A stretch of 64,000 nucleotides of DNA from Bacteroidia bacterium. Its GTDB lineage: Bacteria > Bacteroidota > Bacteroidia > J057. The stretch spans positions 372,001-436,000 of the forward strand of contig JAWKNO010000003.1 in assembly GCA_041391665.1 (NCBI GenBank). The letters run 5' to 3'. The notes beneath the pieces are model-generated. The model made no database searches. It saw only the letters and a program-made list of their open reading frames with translations, and was not told the origin of the DNA. A program made the position numbers and the translations under genes. Shown here piece by piece: positions 34,153-42,605 of this stretch (position 1 is its first letter; the number at the start of each line of letters is the position of its first letter).

Positions 34153-35553
34153 ATGGAAAAACGAAGATCATTCCTCAAAAACATCGCCCTTACCGGCCTA
34201 TTTGGCAGCTTTGGTAGCTTCGCCAGTGCAAAATCGCACGAAGAAACACTTCTGGAGCGCATTTCCGCGCCGCGCCCTGCATCTGGAAAATCTGTGATTG
34301 GCCTTACCGTAGCGCCGATTCCGCAGGTAAAGGTAGCGGTAGTCGGATTGGGTAACAGAGGAACCTTTCTCACTCAACTTGTCGACGCACTGTGCCCGGG
34401 CAAAGCGACGCTCACGGCCATTTGCGATGTGCGCAAGGAGCAGGTAGAAAAAACCCTCAAAAATCTGAAAGACAGCGGGCACGGGCAAAAACCTGCGGTT
34501 TACCACTCTGACCCTGAAGGCTGGAAAGAAATGATGCGCCGCGATGATATCGACCTGGTCATCATCGCAACGCCCTGGGACCTCCACGTGCCCATGTGTG
34601 TATATGGTATGCAAAATGGTAAACACGTAGCGACCGAGGTACCCGCCGCCTATACACTTGAAGGCTGCTGGCAACTGGTCGATACAGCAGAAGAAACCCA
34701 GCGCAATTGTATGATGCTGGAAAATGTCTGTTACGGAGATGAGGAACTCTGGCTGCTCAATATGGTCGCAGACGGCGTATTTGGTACCCTTACCTACGCA
34801 GAAGCAGCTTATATTCACGACCTGAAGGAAAGTCTGTTTAGTGAGGATGGGTATTACAACCAATGGAGAATCAGACACCACGTGGCCCACGATGGAAACC
34901 TCTACCCTACGCATGGCCTGGGGCCGGTGGCGCAATATATGGGGATTGATCGTGGCGACAGATTTGAAACGCTCGTGTCCATGAGCAGCAAACAGGCCTC
35001 GCTGAGTGAATACTCTCAGACTGTAGACAAAAAAAATGAATTCTACGGAAGAAAAGAGTTTGCCCACGGCGACATGAACAATGTCATGATCAAAACGGCC
35101 AACGGGCGCATGATTCTCGTACAGCACGATGTGGTTACGCCCAGACCCTACAATCGCATCAATCTCCTTTCCGGAACCAAAGGCTGCCACGAAGGTTACC
35201 CAAGCCGCCTGTCTCATATTGACCACGGTCACGGACACGAATGGATGGACGAAAAAACCTACAACCAGTACCGCGAAAAATACAAACACCCGATCTGGGA
35301 CAAACTCAAAACCGAGATCGAAAAAAATGGCGGACACGGCGGCATGGACTTTCTCGAATTTTACCGGCTCATTGACTGCCTCAATCAGGGCCGCCCACTC
35401 GACATGGATGTGTATGATGCGGCTTCCTGGTCGGTAGTAACACCGCTGTCAGAGATTTCGGTTCAACTGGGAAATATTCCGGTCCGTTTTCCTGACTTTA
35501 CCCGCGGTCGCTGGAAAGAAAACCGCACATTGGGCATGCTCAAGTATATCTGA
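34153..35553 (+). CDS. Tat-exported Gfo/Idh/MocA family oxidoreductase
   Basis: About 466 residues. The Tat signal is KRRSFLKNIALTGLFGSF, then VAVVGLGNRGTFLT forms the cofactor site, with ATPWDLHVPM and the family position normally read EKP replaced by ATEVPAAYTLEGC. The C-terminal part contains HHVAHDGNLYPTHGLGPVAQYM, typical of the glycoside-acting group near GH109 alpha-N-acetylgalactosaminidases. So it could be a hydrolase using a bound NAD rather than a true dehydrogenase. It heads a plus-strand set of four sugar genes. An upstream start inside the divergent transporter gene was rejected. Confidence 0.85.
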   Translation: MEKRRSFLKNIALTGLFGSFGSFASAKSHEETLLERISAPRPASGKSVIGLTVAPIPQVKVAVVGLGNRGTFLTQLVDALCPGKATLTAICDVRKEQVEKTLKNLKDSGHGQKPAVYHSDPEGWKEMMRRDDIDLVIIATPWDLHVPMCVYGMQNGKHVATEVPAAYTLEGCWQLVDTAEETQRNCMMLENVCYGDEELWLLNMVADGVFGTLTYAEAAYIHDLKESLFSEDGYYNQWRIRHHVAHDGNLYPTHGLGPVAQYMGIDRGDRFETLVSMSSKQASLSEYSQTVDKKNEFYGRKEFAHGDMNNVMIKTANGRMILVQHDVVTPRPYNRINLLSGTKGCHEGYPSRLSHIDHGHGHEWMDEKTYNQYREKYKHPIWDKLKTEIEKNGGHGGMDFLEFYRLIDCLNQGRPLDMDVYDAASWSVVTPLSEISVQLGNIPVRFPDFTRGRWKENRTLGMLKYI

Positions 35554-35581
35554 TCATTTATTCCCCAAACAAATTTATATC

Positions 35582-36757
35582 ATGCATTTTTCTGAACGTA
35601 TCATTTTAACTGTTCTGCTGGCAGGTGCAGGGGTTTATTCAGCTTTTGGGCAGAGTATGCTCTGTCAGGGCAATTACTGGACAGAATCCGAAGCAGCTGC
35701 CATTCATACCGAATTTGCGGCAACTTACCATAACCTCGAAGATTGGGAGCATCGGGCAGAAACCATCCGGCAGGGAATTCTGGAAGGGCTGGAACTTACC
35801 ACCACACCCGAAAAAACACCGTTGAATACGGTTATTCACAGTAAAAAAGTGATGGATGGGTATTCGGTTGAAAATGTCTCTTTTGAGAGCCTGCCGGGCT
35901 TTTTTGTTACCGGAAATCTGTACCGCCCCACAGAAGGCGATGGCCCGTTTGCGGCTATACTTAGTACTCATGGTCACTGGAGTGATCCGGCCAACCACGG
36001 CCGGTATCGCGAAGACATGCAATACCGCTGCGCTACCCTTGCCAGAATGGGGGCCATCGTATTTGCCTATGACATGATCGGCTATGGGGATTCGGATCAA
36101 TGTGACCACAAACATCCCAAAGCGCCCAAAATACAGACCTGGAACAGTATACGCGCCATTGATTTTATACTGACACAGGACGGTGTTGATCCCGGGCGAA
36201 TCGGCATTACCGGTGCTTCCGGCGGCGGAACGCAGGCATTTATCCTTACCGCTTTAGATGACCGTATCGCAGTATCTGCACCGGTTGTGATGGTTTCTGC
36301 CCATTTTTTTGGAGGATGTGTCTGCGAAAGCGGAATGCCCATTCACAAAAGCGAACACCACCAGACCTCCAATGTGGAAATAGCCGCCTTAGCCGCCCCC
36401 AGACCTTTGCTGTTGGTTTCTGACGGTAAAGACTGGACGAAAAATGTGCCTGAAGTTGAGTATCCTTATATCCGGAATATTTATTCTTACTACAATCAGG
36501 AAGGGCGGGTACAATACACCCATTTACCCGACGAAGGACATGACTACGGCCCCAACAAACGGCAGGCTGCCTATCAGTTTCTCGTTCACTACCTCGACCT
36601 GATTCCCGGAAGGTGGCAGGCAGAAAAAGGCCTGATTACAGAGGCTGGCATTACCATTTTGCCCAAAGAAGATCTGAAGGTATTTACAGAGGACTTTCCC
36701 AGACCTGCCTATGCAGTTATCGGGAATGAAGCCGTGTCTGCACTTATTGACAGGTAA
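35582..36757 (+). CDS. Exported alpha/beta hydrolase (acetyl-xylan-esterase-like)
   Basis: 391 residues with a signal peptide (IILTVLLAGAGVYSAFGQ). The alpha/beta hydrolase core contains LSTHGHW, the nucleophile elbow GITGASGGGTQAF, an acid region VSDGKDW and the histidine in DEGHDYGPNK. It belongs to the large family of exported esterases annotated as acetyl xylan esterases or dienelactone-hydrolase-like. It may remove acyl groups from sugars handled by this cluster. It starts 28 bases after the preceding gene. Confidence 0.82.
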   Translation: MHFSERIILTVLLAGAGVYSAFGQSMLCQGNYWTESEAAAIHTEFAATYHNLEDWEHRAETIRQGILEGLELTTTPEKTPLNTVIHSKKVMDGYSVENVSFESLPGFFVTGNLYRPTEGDGPFAAILSTHGHWSDPANHGRYREDMQYRCATLARMGAIVFAYDMIGYGDSDQCDHKHPKAPKIQTWNSIRAIDFILTQDGVDPGRIGITGASGGGTQAFILTALDDRIAVSAPVVMVSAHFFGGCVCESGMPIHKSEHHQTSNVEIAALAAPRPLLLVSDGKDWTKNVPEVEYPYIRNIYSYYNQEGRVQYTHLPDEGHDYGPNKRQAAYQFLVHYLDLIPGRWQAEKGLITEAGITILPKEDLKVFTEDFPRPAYAVIGNEAVSALIDR

Positions 36758-36838
36758 AAACATTGGGCAAGTGATTTCGATACCTTGTTGTTTCTATTTT
36801 TGATTACAAATTGATTACTTTCATCAAAACATCTGATT

Positions 36839-38143
36839 ATGAGTGACAATATTAACACTACTACCCGCCGCAAGTTTATCTCCTCCACAGGAAAAGCAGT
36901 CGTCGGAAGTACCATCGCCTTAAATGTCGGGCTGGTAAACTCTGCTTTCGCACGAAGCAGCAAAACCCTTAAAGTGGGACTTATAGGTTGTGGTGGCAGA
37001 GGAACGGGCGCTGCCAGCCAGGCACTTTCTGCTGATGAGGATGTCGTTCTCGCCTTTATGGCCGACGTATTCCCTGACAGGATGGAAAAATCCTATCAGA
37101 ATCTTCTGGAAGCCCATCCGGACAAAGTAAAAGTAAAAGACAACCACAAATTTTTTGGCTTTGATGCTTACCAGAAGCTGATTGATGCCGATGTCGATGT
37201 GGTAATTCTCGCTACACCACCTGCTTTCCGTCCCGATCACTTGCTCTATGCTGCGCAGAAGAAAAAACATATTTTCTGCGAAAAACCGATGGCAGTGGAT
37301 ATGCCCGGACTGAAAAAAGTATATGAAGCAGCACGCATTGCTAAAGAAAACCAGACCTCCCTGATGTCGGGATTCTGCTGGAGATATCATTATCCTAAAC
37401 GCGCTGCTTTTGGCAAAGTGCAGGAAGGAGCCATTGGCGATGTAACTGCCATCTACAACACCTACTATGCCGATTATCTGTGGTCATATCCCCGTGAAAC
37501 AGGCTGGAGCGATATGGAGTACAAAATGCGCAACTGGATCTACTACAACTGGTTGTCAGGAGATCATATTGCCGAACAGGCGGTACACAGTCTCGATATG
37601 ATGGTATGGTCTATGGGAAATAAAATGCCGGTAAAAGCCATTGGTACCGGTGGGCGTCAACGCCGGGTAGAAGATATTTATGGAAATGTTTTTGACCATT
37701 TTGCTGTCGTATATGAATGGGAAAGCGGCGTAAAAGGTTTCCACTTCAGCCGCCAGCAAAAAGATACCCAGAGAAGCTACCATGTAGAGGTGATGGGTTC
37801 TGATGGTCGTCTGAATGTGGATTGTATCCGCCGCAAACATGAAATCATCGGTCACAATGCATGGGCTTACCGCGGTGAGGAAAATGATATGTACCAGACC
37901 GAACACGACGAACTGTTTGCCGCTATCCGCAAGGGCGAACCTGTCAACGACGGAGAATGGATGGCCAACAGCACCCTGCTCGCGCTTTGGGGAAGAACCG
38001 TTGCCTACACCGGACAGGAAATCACCCTCGAACAAATGATGGCCTCCACGGAGACCCTCGGACCGAAAATCGACGAGTACAACTGGGATCTGGCATGGAA
38101 ATCGGCAGATGTAGCTAAACCCGGACTCACCAAGTTCTTCTAA
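36839..38143 (+). CDS. Tat-exported Gfo/Idh/MocA family oxidoreductase
   Basis: 434 residues. The signal TTRRKFISSTGKAVVGSTIAL is of the twin-arginine type. VGLIGCGGRGTGA binds the cofactor, and the family motif FCEKPMAVDMPGL is intact. The C-terminal half has GFCWRYHYPKRAAF and WLSGDHIAEQAVHSLDMM. It probably oxidises a sugar or glycoside, perhaps at C3, outside the cytoplasm. The next gene, a TIM-barrel isomerase, follows after three bases, a pairing seen in keto-glycoside degradation clusters. That pathway assignment is inference. Confidence 0.88.
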   Translation: MSDNINTTTRRKFISSTGKAVVGSTIALNVGLVNSAFARSSKTLKVGLIGCGGRGTGAASQALSADEDVVLAFMADVFPDRMEKSYQNLLEAHPDKVKVKDNHKFFGFDAYQKLIDADVDVVILATPPAFRPDHLLYAAQKKKHIFCEKPMAVDMPGLKKVYEAARIAKENQTSLMSGFCWRYHYPKRAAFGKVQEGAIGDVTAIYNTYYADYLWSYPRETGWSDMEYKMRNWIYYNWLSGDHIAEQAVHSLDMMVWSMGNKMPVKAIGTGGRQRRVEDIYGNVFDHFAVVYEWESGVKGFHFSRQQKDTQRSYHVEVMGSDGRLNVDCIRRKHEIIGHNAWAYRGEENDMYQTEHDELFAAIRKGEPVNDGEWMANSTLLALWGRTVAYTGQEITLEQMMASTETLGPKIDEYNWDLAWKSADVAKPGLTKFF

Positions 38144-38146
38144 CGG

Positions 38147-39055
38147 ATGGATCGCAAAACATTTATCAAATATACAGCCGGGGCAGCAGCAGGAATGTCG
38201 CTGATCCCCGGCGCTTTGGCAAATACAGCCCGACTATTTGCCGATGATCAACCGCTGATCAAAAAAAGCCTGAAGTTTGGCATGGTGGAGGAAAAATTGT
38301 CTGTGATGGACAAATTCAAACTCCTCAAAGATTTGGGTTTTCACGGGGTAGAACTAGACAGTCCCAACGATCTGGATCAAAAGGAAATCCTCAAAGCCCG
38401 CGATAAAACCGGGCTGGAGATTCCGGGAGTGGTCAACTCCATGCACTGGAAAATGCCGCTGGGCGATCCGGACCCAACCGTACGCGCAAAATGTGTGGAC
38501 TCGATGAAAACCGCCCTTCGCGACTGCAAATTATATGGCGGCACGACGGTATTGCTGGTTCCGGCGGTGGTGAATGAAAAAGTCTCTTATGCCGATGCAT
38601 ACCAGCGTTCGCAGGAAGAGATCAGAAAGCTGTTGCCGGTGGCAGAAGAAACAGGGATCAAAATCGCGATCGAAAATGTGTGGAACAACTTCCTCATCAG
38701 CCCGCTGGAAGCGGCGCGATATATCGACGAATTTGAAAGCCCGATGATCGGATGGTATTTTGATGTAGGCAATATCGTGAGGTATGGCTGGCCTGAACAC
38801 TGGATTCAGGCGTTGGGCCACCGGATTATGAAGGTGGACATCAAAGAATACAGCAGGGAAAAACAAAAAAATCAGGGCATCTGGGCAGGATTTAATGTCG
38901 AACTCACCGAAGGCGACTGCAACTGGCCTGCGGTCAACCAGGCACTTCGTGAGGTTGGTTACAAAGGCTGGGGATCAGCCGAAGTACCGGGCGGAGACCG
39001 CGAAAGACTTCAGCAGATCTCCGAGCTGATGGATAAGATATACGCCAGCGGGTGA
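38147..39055 (+). CDS. Exported TIM-barrel sugar isomerase/epimerase family protein
   Basis: 302 residues of the AP_endonuc_2 (xylose-isomerase-like TIM barrel) family. A Tat-like signal (DRKTFIKYTAGAAAGMSLIPGALA), with Arg-Lys in place of Arg-Arg, precedes the barrel. Metal-ligand regions visible are IAIENVWNN, GWYFDVGN and KVDIKEYS, plus GWGSAEVPGGDRE. Relatives are hydroxypyruvate isomerases, epimerases and the eliminating subunits of C-glycoside-cleaving systems. It follows a Gfo/Idh/MocA gene by three bases, so the two are surely co-transcribed and probably act in sequence. Confidence 0.85.
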   Translation: MDRKTFIKYTAGAAAGMSLIPGALANTARLFADDQPLIKKSLKFGMVEEKLSVMDKFKLLKDLGFHGVELDSPNDLDQKEILKARDKTGLEIPGVVNSMHWKMPLGDPDPTVRAKCVDSMKTALRDCKLYGGTTVLLVPAVVNEKVSYADAYQRSQEEIRKLLPVAEETGIKIAIENVWNNFLISPLEAARYIDEFESPMIGWYFDVGNIVRYGWPEHWIQALGHRIMKVDIKEYSREKQKNQGIWAGFNVELTEGDCNWPAVNQALREVGYKGWGSAEVPGGDRERLQQISELMDKIYASG

Positions 39056-39460
39056 ACGTAACAGGGAGTTTCTGCGCAACTCATATGTTTGCAACTTAAT
39101 GAAACTGGTCTTCGATCTGAGAGGTTAGGGTTCACGCAAAGTCCGCAAAGGAATCGAAAAGTAACGCAAAGGGTATTGTGACTTCCGCGTGACTTCCAGT
39201 CTGCTCTTGCAGATGCGTGGTCCTCTGCGTCCTCTGCGTGGCCTTTGCGGGAATCTGCGTCCCCCACATAATAAGGCTTGTCATAGACAAGAAAAATAAA
39301 GGGCAAACGCAGAGTGGAGTTTCACATCTGCAAGGGCAGACAGGAAGAAAGCGAAAAGACCTTTTTCAGTTCAACCCATTAACAATTAACCATTAACAAT
39401 TAACCATTTTCCTCCCCTTCACTTGCCCCTGACAGAGATTCTTTGCAATTTCGCAGGTGA
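39056..39460. repeat. Gene-free region with dispersed inverted repeats
   Basis: No gene is visible here. The region contains ACGCAAAG-type boxes (39134-39141, 39144-39151, 39164-39173) facing inverted CTCTGCGT/CCTTTGCGG boxes (39223-39230, 39232-39239, 39242-39250). It also has a longer imperfect inverted repeat, 39194-39219 against 39323-39346, built on TCTGCTCTTGCAGATG / CATCTGCAAGGGCAGA. ACGCAAAG boxes are common dispersed intergenic repeats in many bacteria. The right end holds a heptamer array and should contain the pyrR promoter, which I could not place. Confidence 0.75.
39379..39406. repeat. Tandem heptamer array, four units
   Basis: Four exact 7-base units alternate TTAACAA, TTAACCA, TTAACAA, TTAACCA. 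They lie 55 bases upstream of pyrR. A very similar array precedes the LptF/LptG-like gene. Confidence 0.9.
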
Positions 39461-40003
39461 ATGAAATCAAAGGATAAACTAGACCTTTTCCCCAGTGGAA
39501 AGTTGCAGGTTACGCTGCTGCGCCTGTGCCATCAGCTAATCGAAAATTACGGAGATTTTGATCAGACCGTCATTCTCGGCGCACAGCCCAGAGGGGTGTA
39601 TTTGTCCCGGCGAATGCAGCAGATTTTGACAGAGCTGATGCCTGAGGTAAAAATTCCTTACGGCGAACTGGATGTAACATTCTTCCGGGATGACTTTCGC
39701 ACCCGGGAAAATCCCCTGCAGCCCAATCGCACCCGTATCGACTTCCTGATTGAAAAAAAACGGGTGATCCTGATCGATGATGTGCTCTTTACCGGTCGCA
39801 CAGTACGCGCTGCCATGGATGCCATGCTCGCTTATGGAAGACCGCTTTCGGTAGAACTGCTGGTGTTGGTAGATCGAAAACATGCCCGCGACCTACCGAT
39901 TGAACCTTCGTACACAGGAATTAAAGTGGATACCATCGATACCCAGCGGGTGCTGGTTGAGTTGAAAGAAAGTGGAGGGGACGACGAAGTTTTTCTTATT
40001 TGA
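39461..40003 (+). CDS. pyrR: PyrR bifunctional pyrimidine regulator/uracil phosphoribosyltransferase
   Basis: 180 residues with the PyrR fold. The PRPP-binding motif RVILIDDVLFTGRTVRAA lies at residues 101-118, and ILGAQPRGVYLSRR and DVTFFRDDF complete the signature. PyrR makes UMP from uracil and PRPP; in Firmicutes it also controls pyr mRNA by attenuation. It is followed after 32 bases by pyrB, supporting a pyrimidine role. No clear PyrR-binding attenuator is visible in the repeat-rich upstream region. Confidence 0.93.
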   Translation: MKSKDKLDLFPSGKLQVTLLRLCHQLIENYGDFDQTVILGAQPRGVYLSRRMQQILTELMPEVKIPYGELDVTFFRDDFRTRENPLQPNRTRIDFLIEKKRVILIDDVLFTGRTVRAAMDAMLAYGRPLSVELLVLVDRKHARDLPIEPSYTGIKVDTIDTQRVLVELKESGGDDEVFLI

Positions 40004-40035
40004 CAATTCAGTAAAGACTAAATAACATCTACGGA

Positions 40036-40956
40036 ATGGCCCTCAGCACCCGGCATTTAATCGGCATCAAGTATATCACCAGGGAAGATATGGAACAAAT
40101 CTTCCAGACGGCAGATAATTTTAAGGAGGTGATCAACCGGCCGATCAAAAAAGTTCCCTCACTCAGGGATACGACGATTGCCAATCTTTTTTTTGAAAAC
40201 TCCACCCGTACCCGTATTTCCTTCGAATTAGCCGAAAAAAGGCTTTCAGCCGATATTATTAATTTTTCGGCATCATCCAGTAGTGTGAAAAAAGGAGAAA
40301 CGCTACTCGATACCGTCAATAATATCCTCGCCATGAAGGTGGATATGATCGTCATGCGCCACCCCTTACCCGGTGCCCCGGTTTTTCTCAGTAAACATAT
40401 TCCGGCACAGATTATTAATGCCGGTGATGGCACCCACGAACATCCCACCCAGGCGCTGCTTGACTGCTTTTCGCTCAGGGAAAAATTTGGCGAATTCAAA
40501 GGACTGCGTGTAGCTATTGTAGGAGATATCACCCACAGCCGCGTGGCACTCTCAAATATATTCGCACTGAAAAAACTCGGAGCGGAAGTAACTGTCTGCG
40601 GACCACCGACCCTCATTCCCCGCCATATCGAAAGCCTTGGGGTAAAAGTCAGCTATGATCTGCGCGCCACACTCGAATGGTGTGATGCAGCCAATATGCT
40701 TCGCATTCAGCTGGAACGGCAGGACATCAAATATTTTCCCAGCCTGAGAGAATATTCACTTCAATATCAGCTGAATATGCCGCTGCTGGAAAGTATCGGC
40801 AAAAAACTCGTCATCATGCACCCCGGACCGATCAACCGCGGAGTGGAAATCACAAGCGAAGTCGCCGATTCTGACCAGGCTATTATTCTCGAACAAGTTC
40901 AAAATGGTGTGGCCGTTCGCATGGCTGTGCTCTATCTTCTTGCCGATGTCCGATAA
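40036..40956 (+). CDS. pyrB: Aspartate carbamoyltransferase catalytic subunit
   Basis: 306 residues. It catalyses carbamoyl phosphate plus aspartate to carbamoyl aspartate, the first committed step of pyrimidine synthesis. The carbamoyl-phosphate motif STRTR is at residues 56-60, with HPTQALLD further on and HPGPINRGVEI near the end. The short length and adjacent pyrR suggest the type without a pyrI regulatory subunit; none is seen here. Probably one operon with pyrR. Confidence 0.96.
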   Translation: MALSTRHLIGIKYITREDMEQIFQTADNFKEVINRPIKKVPSLRDTTIANLFFENSTRTRISFELAEKRLSADIINFSASSSSVKKGETLLDTVNNILAMKVDMIVMRHPLPGAPVFLSKHIPAQIINAGDGTHEHPTQALLDCFSLREKFGEFKGLRVAIVGDITHSRVALSNIFALKKLGAEVTVCGPPTLIPRHIESLGVKVSYDLRATLEWCDAANMLRIQLERQDIKYFPSLREYSLQYQLNMPLLESIGKKLVIMHPGPINRGVEITSEVADSDQAIILEQVQNGVAVRMAVLYLLADVR

Positions 40957-41000
40957 TTGCATACAACCTCCCCTCCCCAAAAAGCCACATTCATCAGTAA

Positions 41001-41028
41001 TTAACAATTAACCATTGACCATTAACCA
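41001..41028. repeat. Tandem heptamer array running into a start codon
   Basis: Four 7-base units: TTAACAA, TTAACCA, TTGACCA, TTAACCA. The next bases, TTGAAAA (41029-41035), keep the period and supply the TTG start codon of the permease gene. Confidence 0.88.
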
Positions 41029-42537
41029 TTGAAAAGAATAGACTGGCTTACATTTCGCTCGCTGGTAGGGCCTTTTATCATGAGTTTTGCGATCATCCTC
41101 TTTATCCTGGTGATCCAGTTTATGTCGCTGTACATGAACGAAATTTTTGGTAAAGGGCTGGGGGGAGAAATATTGCTCAAACTATTTTACTATGCAGGTG
41201 GACGGCTGGCAATTACCGCTATGCCTGTGGCGATTCTGGCAGCTGCCCTGATGACATTTGGAAGCATGGGCGAAAATAATGAACTGGCAGCCATGAAATC
41301 CTGCGGGATCAGTCTGCTTAAGATTATGCGGGCTTCGGTGGTATTTGCTATGTTGCTTACAGGAATCTCACTATGGTTTTCCCTCGATACCGTACCCCGC
41401 GCCAACCTCAAGTTTTTTAGTCTCCTTTATGATGTACAGCGCAAAAAGCCAAACGTTGCGATCCAGCCCGGATACTTTTACTCAGATATTGATGGCTATG
41501 TCATCCGCTGTTCCGACAAAAACAATGAGACAGGCACCCTGTATGATGTGCTGATCTATAACCATTCCGCCAACCGGGGCAATGTGGATGTCATTATTGC
41601 CGACTCGGCTATTTCAGGAATGGATGGCAATGTGATGAAGATGGTGCTTTATAAAGGAAGCCGCCATGAAGAATATAAAAACGAGTCAGGAGAACCCGAA
41701 TCCTACCCATTGGGGCGAACTTATTTTGATTCACTCTATTACCGGTTTGACCTTTCAGGCTTTGATCTCGACAGAACGGATGAAAGCCAGTTTCGCCACC
41801 AGATCACCCTCCCCTACCGTCAACTCGTATCTGCATTAGACAGCCTTGTGGAAATTGACGAGTCTTATACAAAAAAATCATTCGAACAAATTGCCCGCTA
41901 CAATTTTGTAGATACAGCCTTTCAGGAATACTACCGCGACACCACCCATGAAATCAAATACCAGATTACCGAGTCTATGAGCCTGGAGCCTGGCGAGGAC
42001 ATGGCATTTTGTTTTCCCCAAAATACCCCCAGCGACCTGTACAACCGCGCATTGGTAAGTATGCGGGCCGTCAAAAGTTATACAGAGTTTATGGTCAAAA
42101 AGAAAGAAGATCAGGATAAAATTGACCGCAACTATAACTACGAATTTCACCTTAGATATGCGCTCCCTTTTAACGGACTGCTGTTTATGTTTATCGGCAT
42201 TGCGTTGGGAGCCATTATCCGGAAAGGAGGTCTGGGTTTTCCTTCGCTGATCTCCATCACGCTTTTTATGATCTTCTATATTCTGACAACCTACGGCAAA
42301 AAATTTGCAAAAGAGGGCGTACTTGAGCCCTGGGCAGGTGCCTGGTTGTCTGTACTCATTTTTACGCCAGTTGCCATTTACTTTACTTATCAGGCGACCA
42401 CAGACTCCAAATTGCTGGATGAAAGTCTGCGAATGAGAATCCGCGACCAGATTCAGCATCTTTGGTACAGACTCCGCCAGAGTGTAAATAATTTTCGAAG
42501 ATCTTCTACCCTGAAACCACCGCATACCGACGACTGA
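41029..42537 (+). CDS. LptF/LptG (YjgP/YjgQ) family permease
   Basis: 502 residues of the lipopolysaccharide transport permease family. Hydrophobic segments are at about 12-35, 52-75 and 97-118, then a large periplasmic beta-jellyroll-like domain (about 125-370), and three more membrane segments near 385-460. The N-terminus (KRIDWLTFRSLVGPFIMSF) is typical. With LptB it would drive LPS extraction. Whether it is LptF or LptG cannot be told. The start is TTG; no ATG lies close enough to preserve TM1. It overlaps the end of a heptamer repeat array. Confidence 0.88.
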   Translation: MKRIDWLTFRSLVGPFIMSFAIILFILVIQFMSLYMNEIFGKGLGGEILLKLFYYAGGRLAITAMPVAILAAALMTFGSMGENNELAAMKSCGISLLKIMRASVVFAMLLTGISLWFSLDTVPRANLKFFSLLYDVQRKKPNVAIQPGYFYSDIDGYVIRCSDKNNETGTLYDVLIYNHSANRGNVDVIIADSAISGMDGNVMKMVLYKGSRHEEYKNESGEPESYPLGRTYFDSLYYRFDLSGFDLDRTDESQFRHQITLPYRQLVSALDSLVEIDESYTKKSFEQIARYNFVDTAFQEYYRDTTHEIKYQITESMSLEPGEDMAFCFPQNTPSDLYNRALVSMRAVKSYTEFMVKKKEDQDKIDRNYNYEFHLRYALPFNGLLFMFIGIALGAIIRKGGLGFPSLISITLFMIFYILTTYGKKFAKEGVLEPWAGAWLSVLIFTPVAIYFTYQATTDSKLLDESLRMRIRDQIQHLWYRLRQSVNNFRRSSTLKPPHTDD

Positions 42538-42605
42538 GGATCAAAATTTGATGATTGAAACTTTCTGCGGTACAAATTTTACGGGAATTTTGCTTATTGC
42601 ATGCT

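Noticed and set aside
34095..34373. 93-codon N-terminal extension of the GPH transporter
   Set aside because: It overlaps the divergent oxidoreductase gene and lacks transporter character; the family N-terminus starts at the chosen Met.
34198..35337. 379-codon open frame opposite the Gfo/Idh/MocA gene
   Set aside because: The plus-strand gene has a Tat signal and family motifs; the antisense frame is a shadow of its codon bias.
29615..39055. Classical polysaccharide utilisation locus
   Set aside because: No SusC/SusD pair or hybrid regulator is present; only hydrolase, transporter and oxidoreductase genes are seen.
39010..39306. 98-codon minus-strand frame in the repeat region
   Set aside because: It runs through inverted repeats and overlaps the end of the isomerase gene; no start context or domain supports it.
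39056..39460. PyrR-type attenuator or riboswitch ahead of pyrR
   Set aside because: No terminator/antiterminator pair with a PyrR-binding consensus could be recognised among the repeats.
39379..41028. CRISPR array or phage att sites in the TTAACMA heptamer arrays
   Set aside because: Units are 7 bp without spacers and no cas genes or integrases are nearby.
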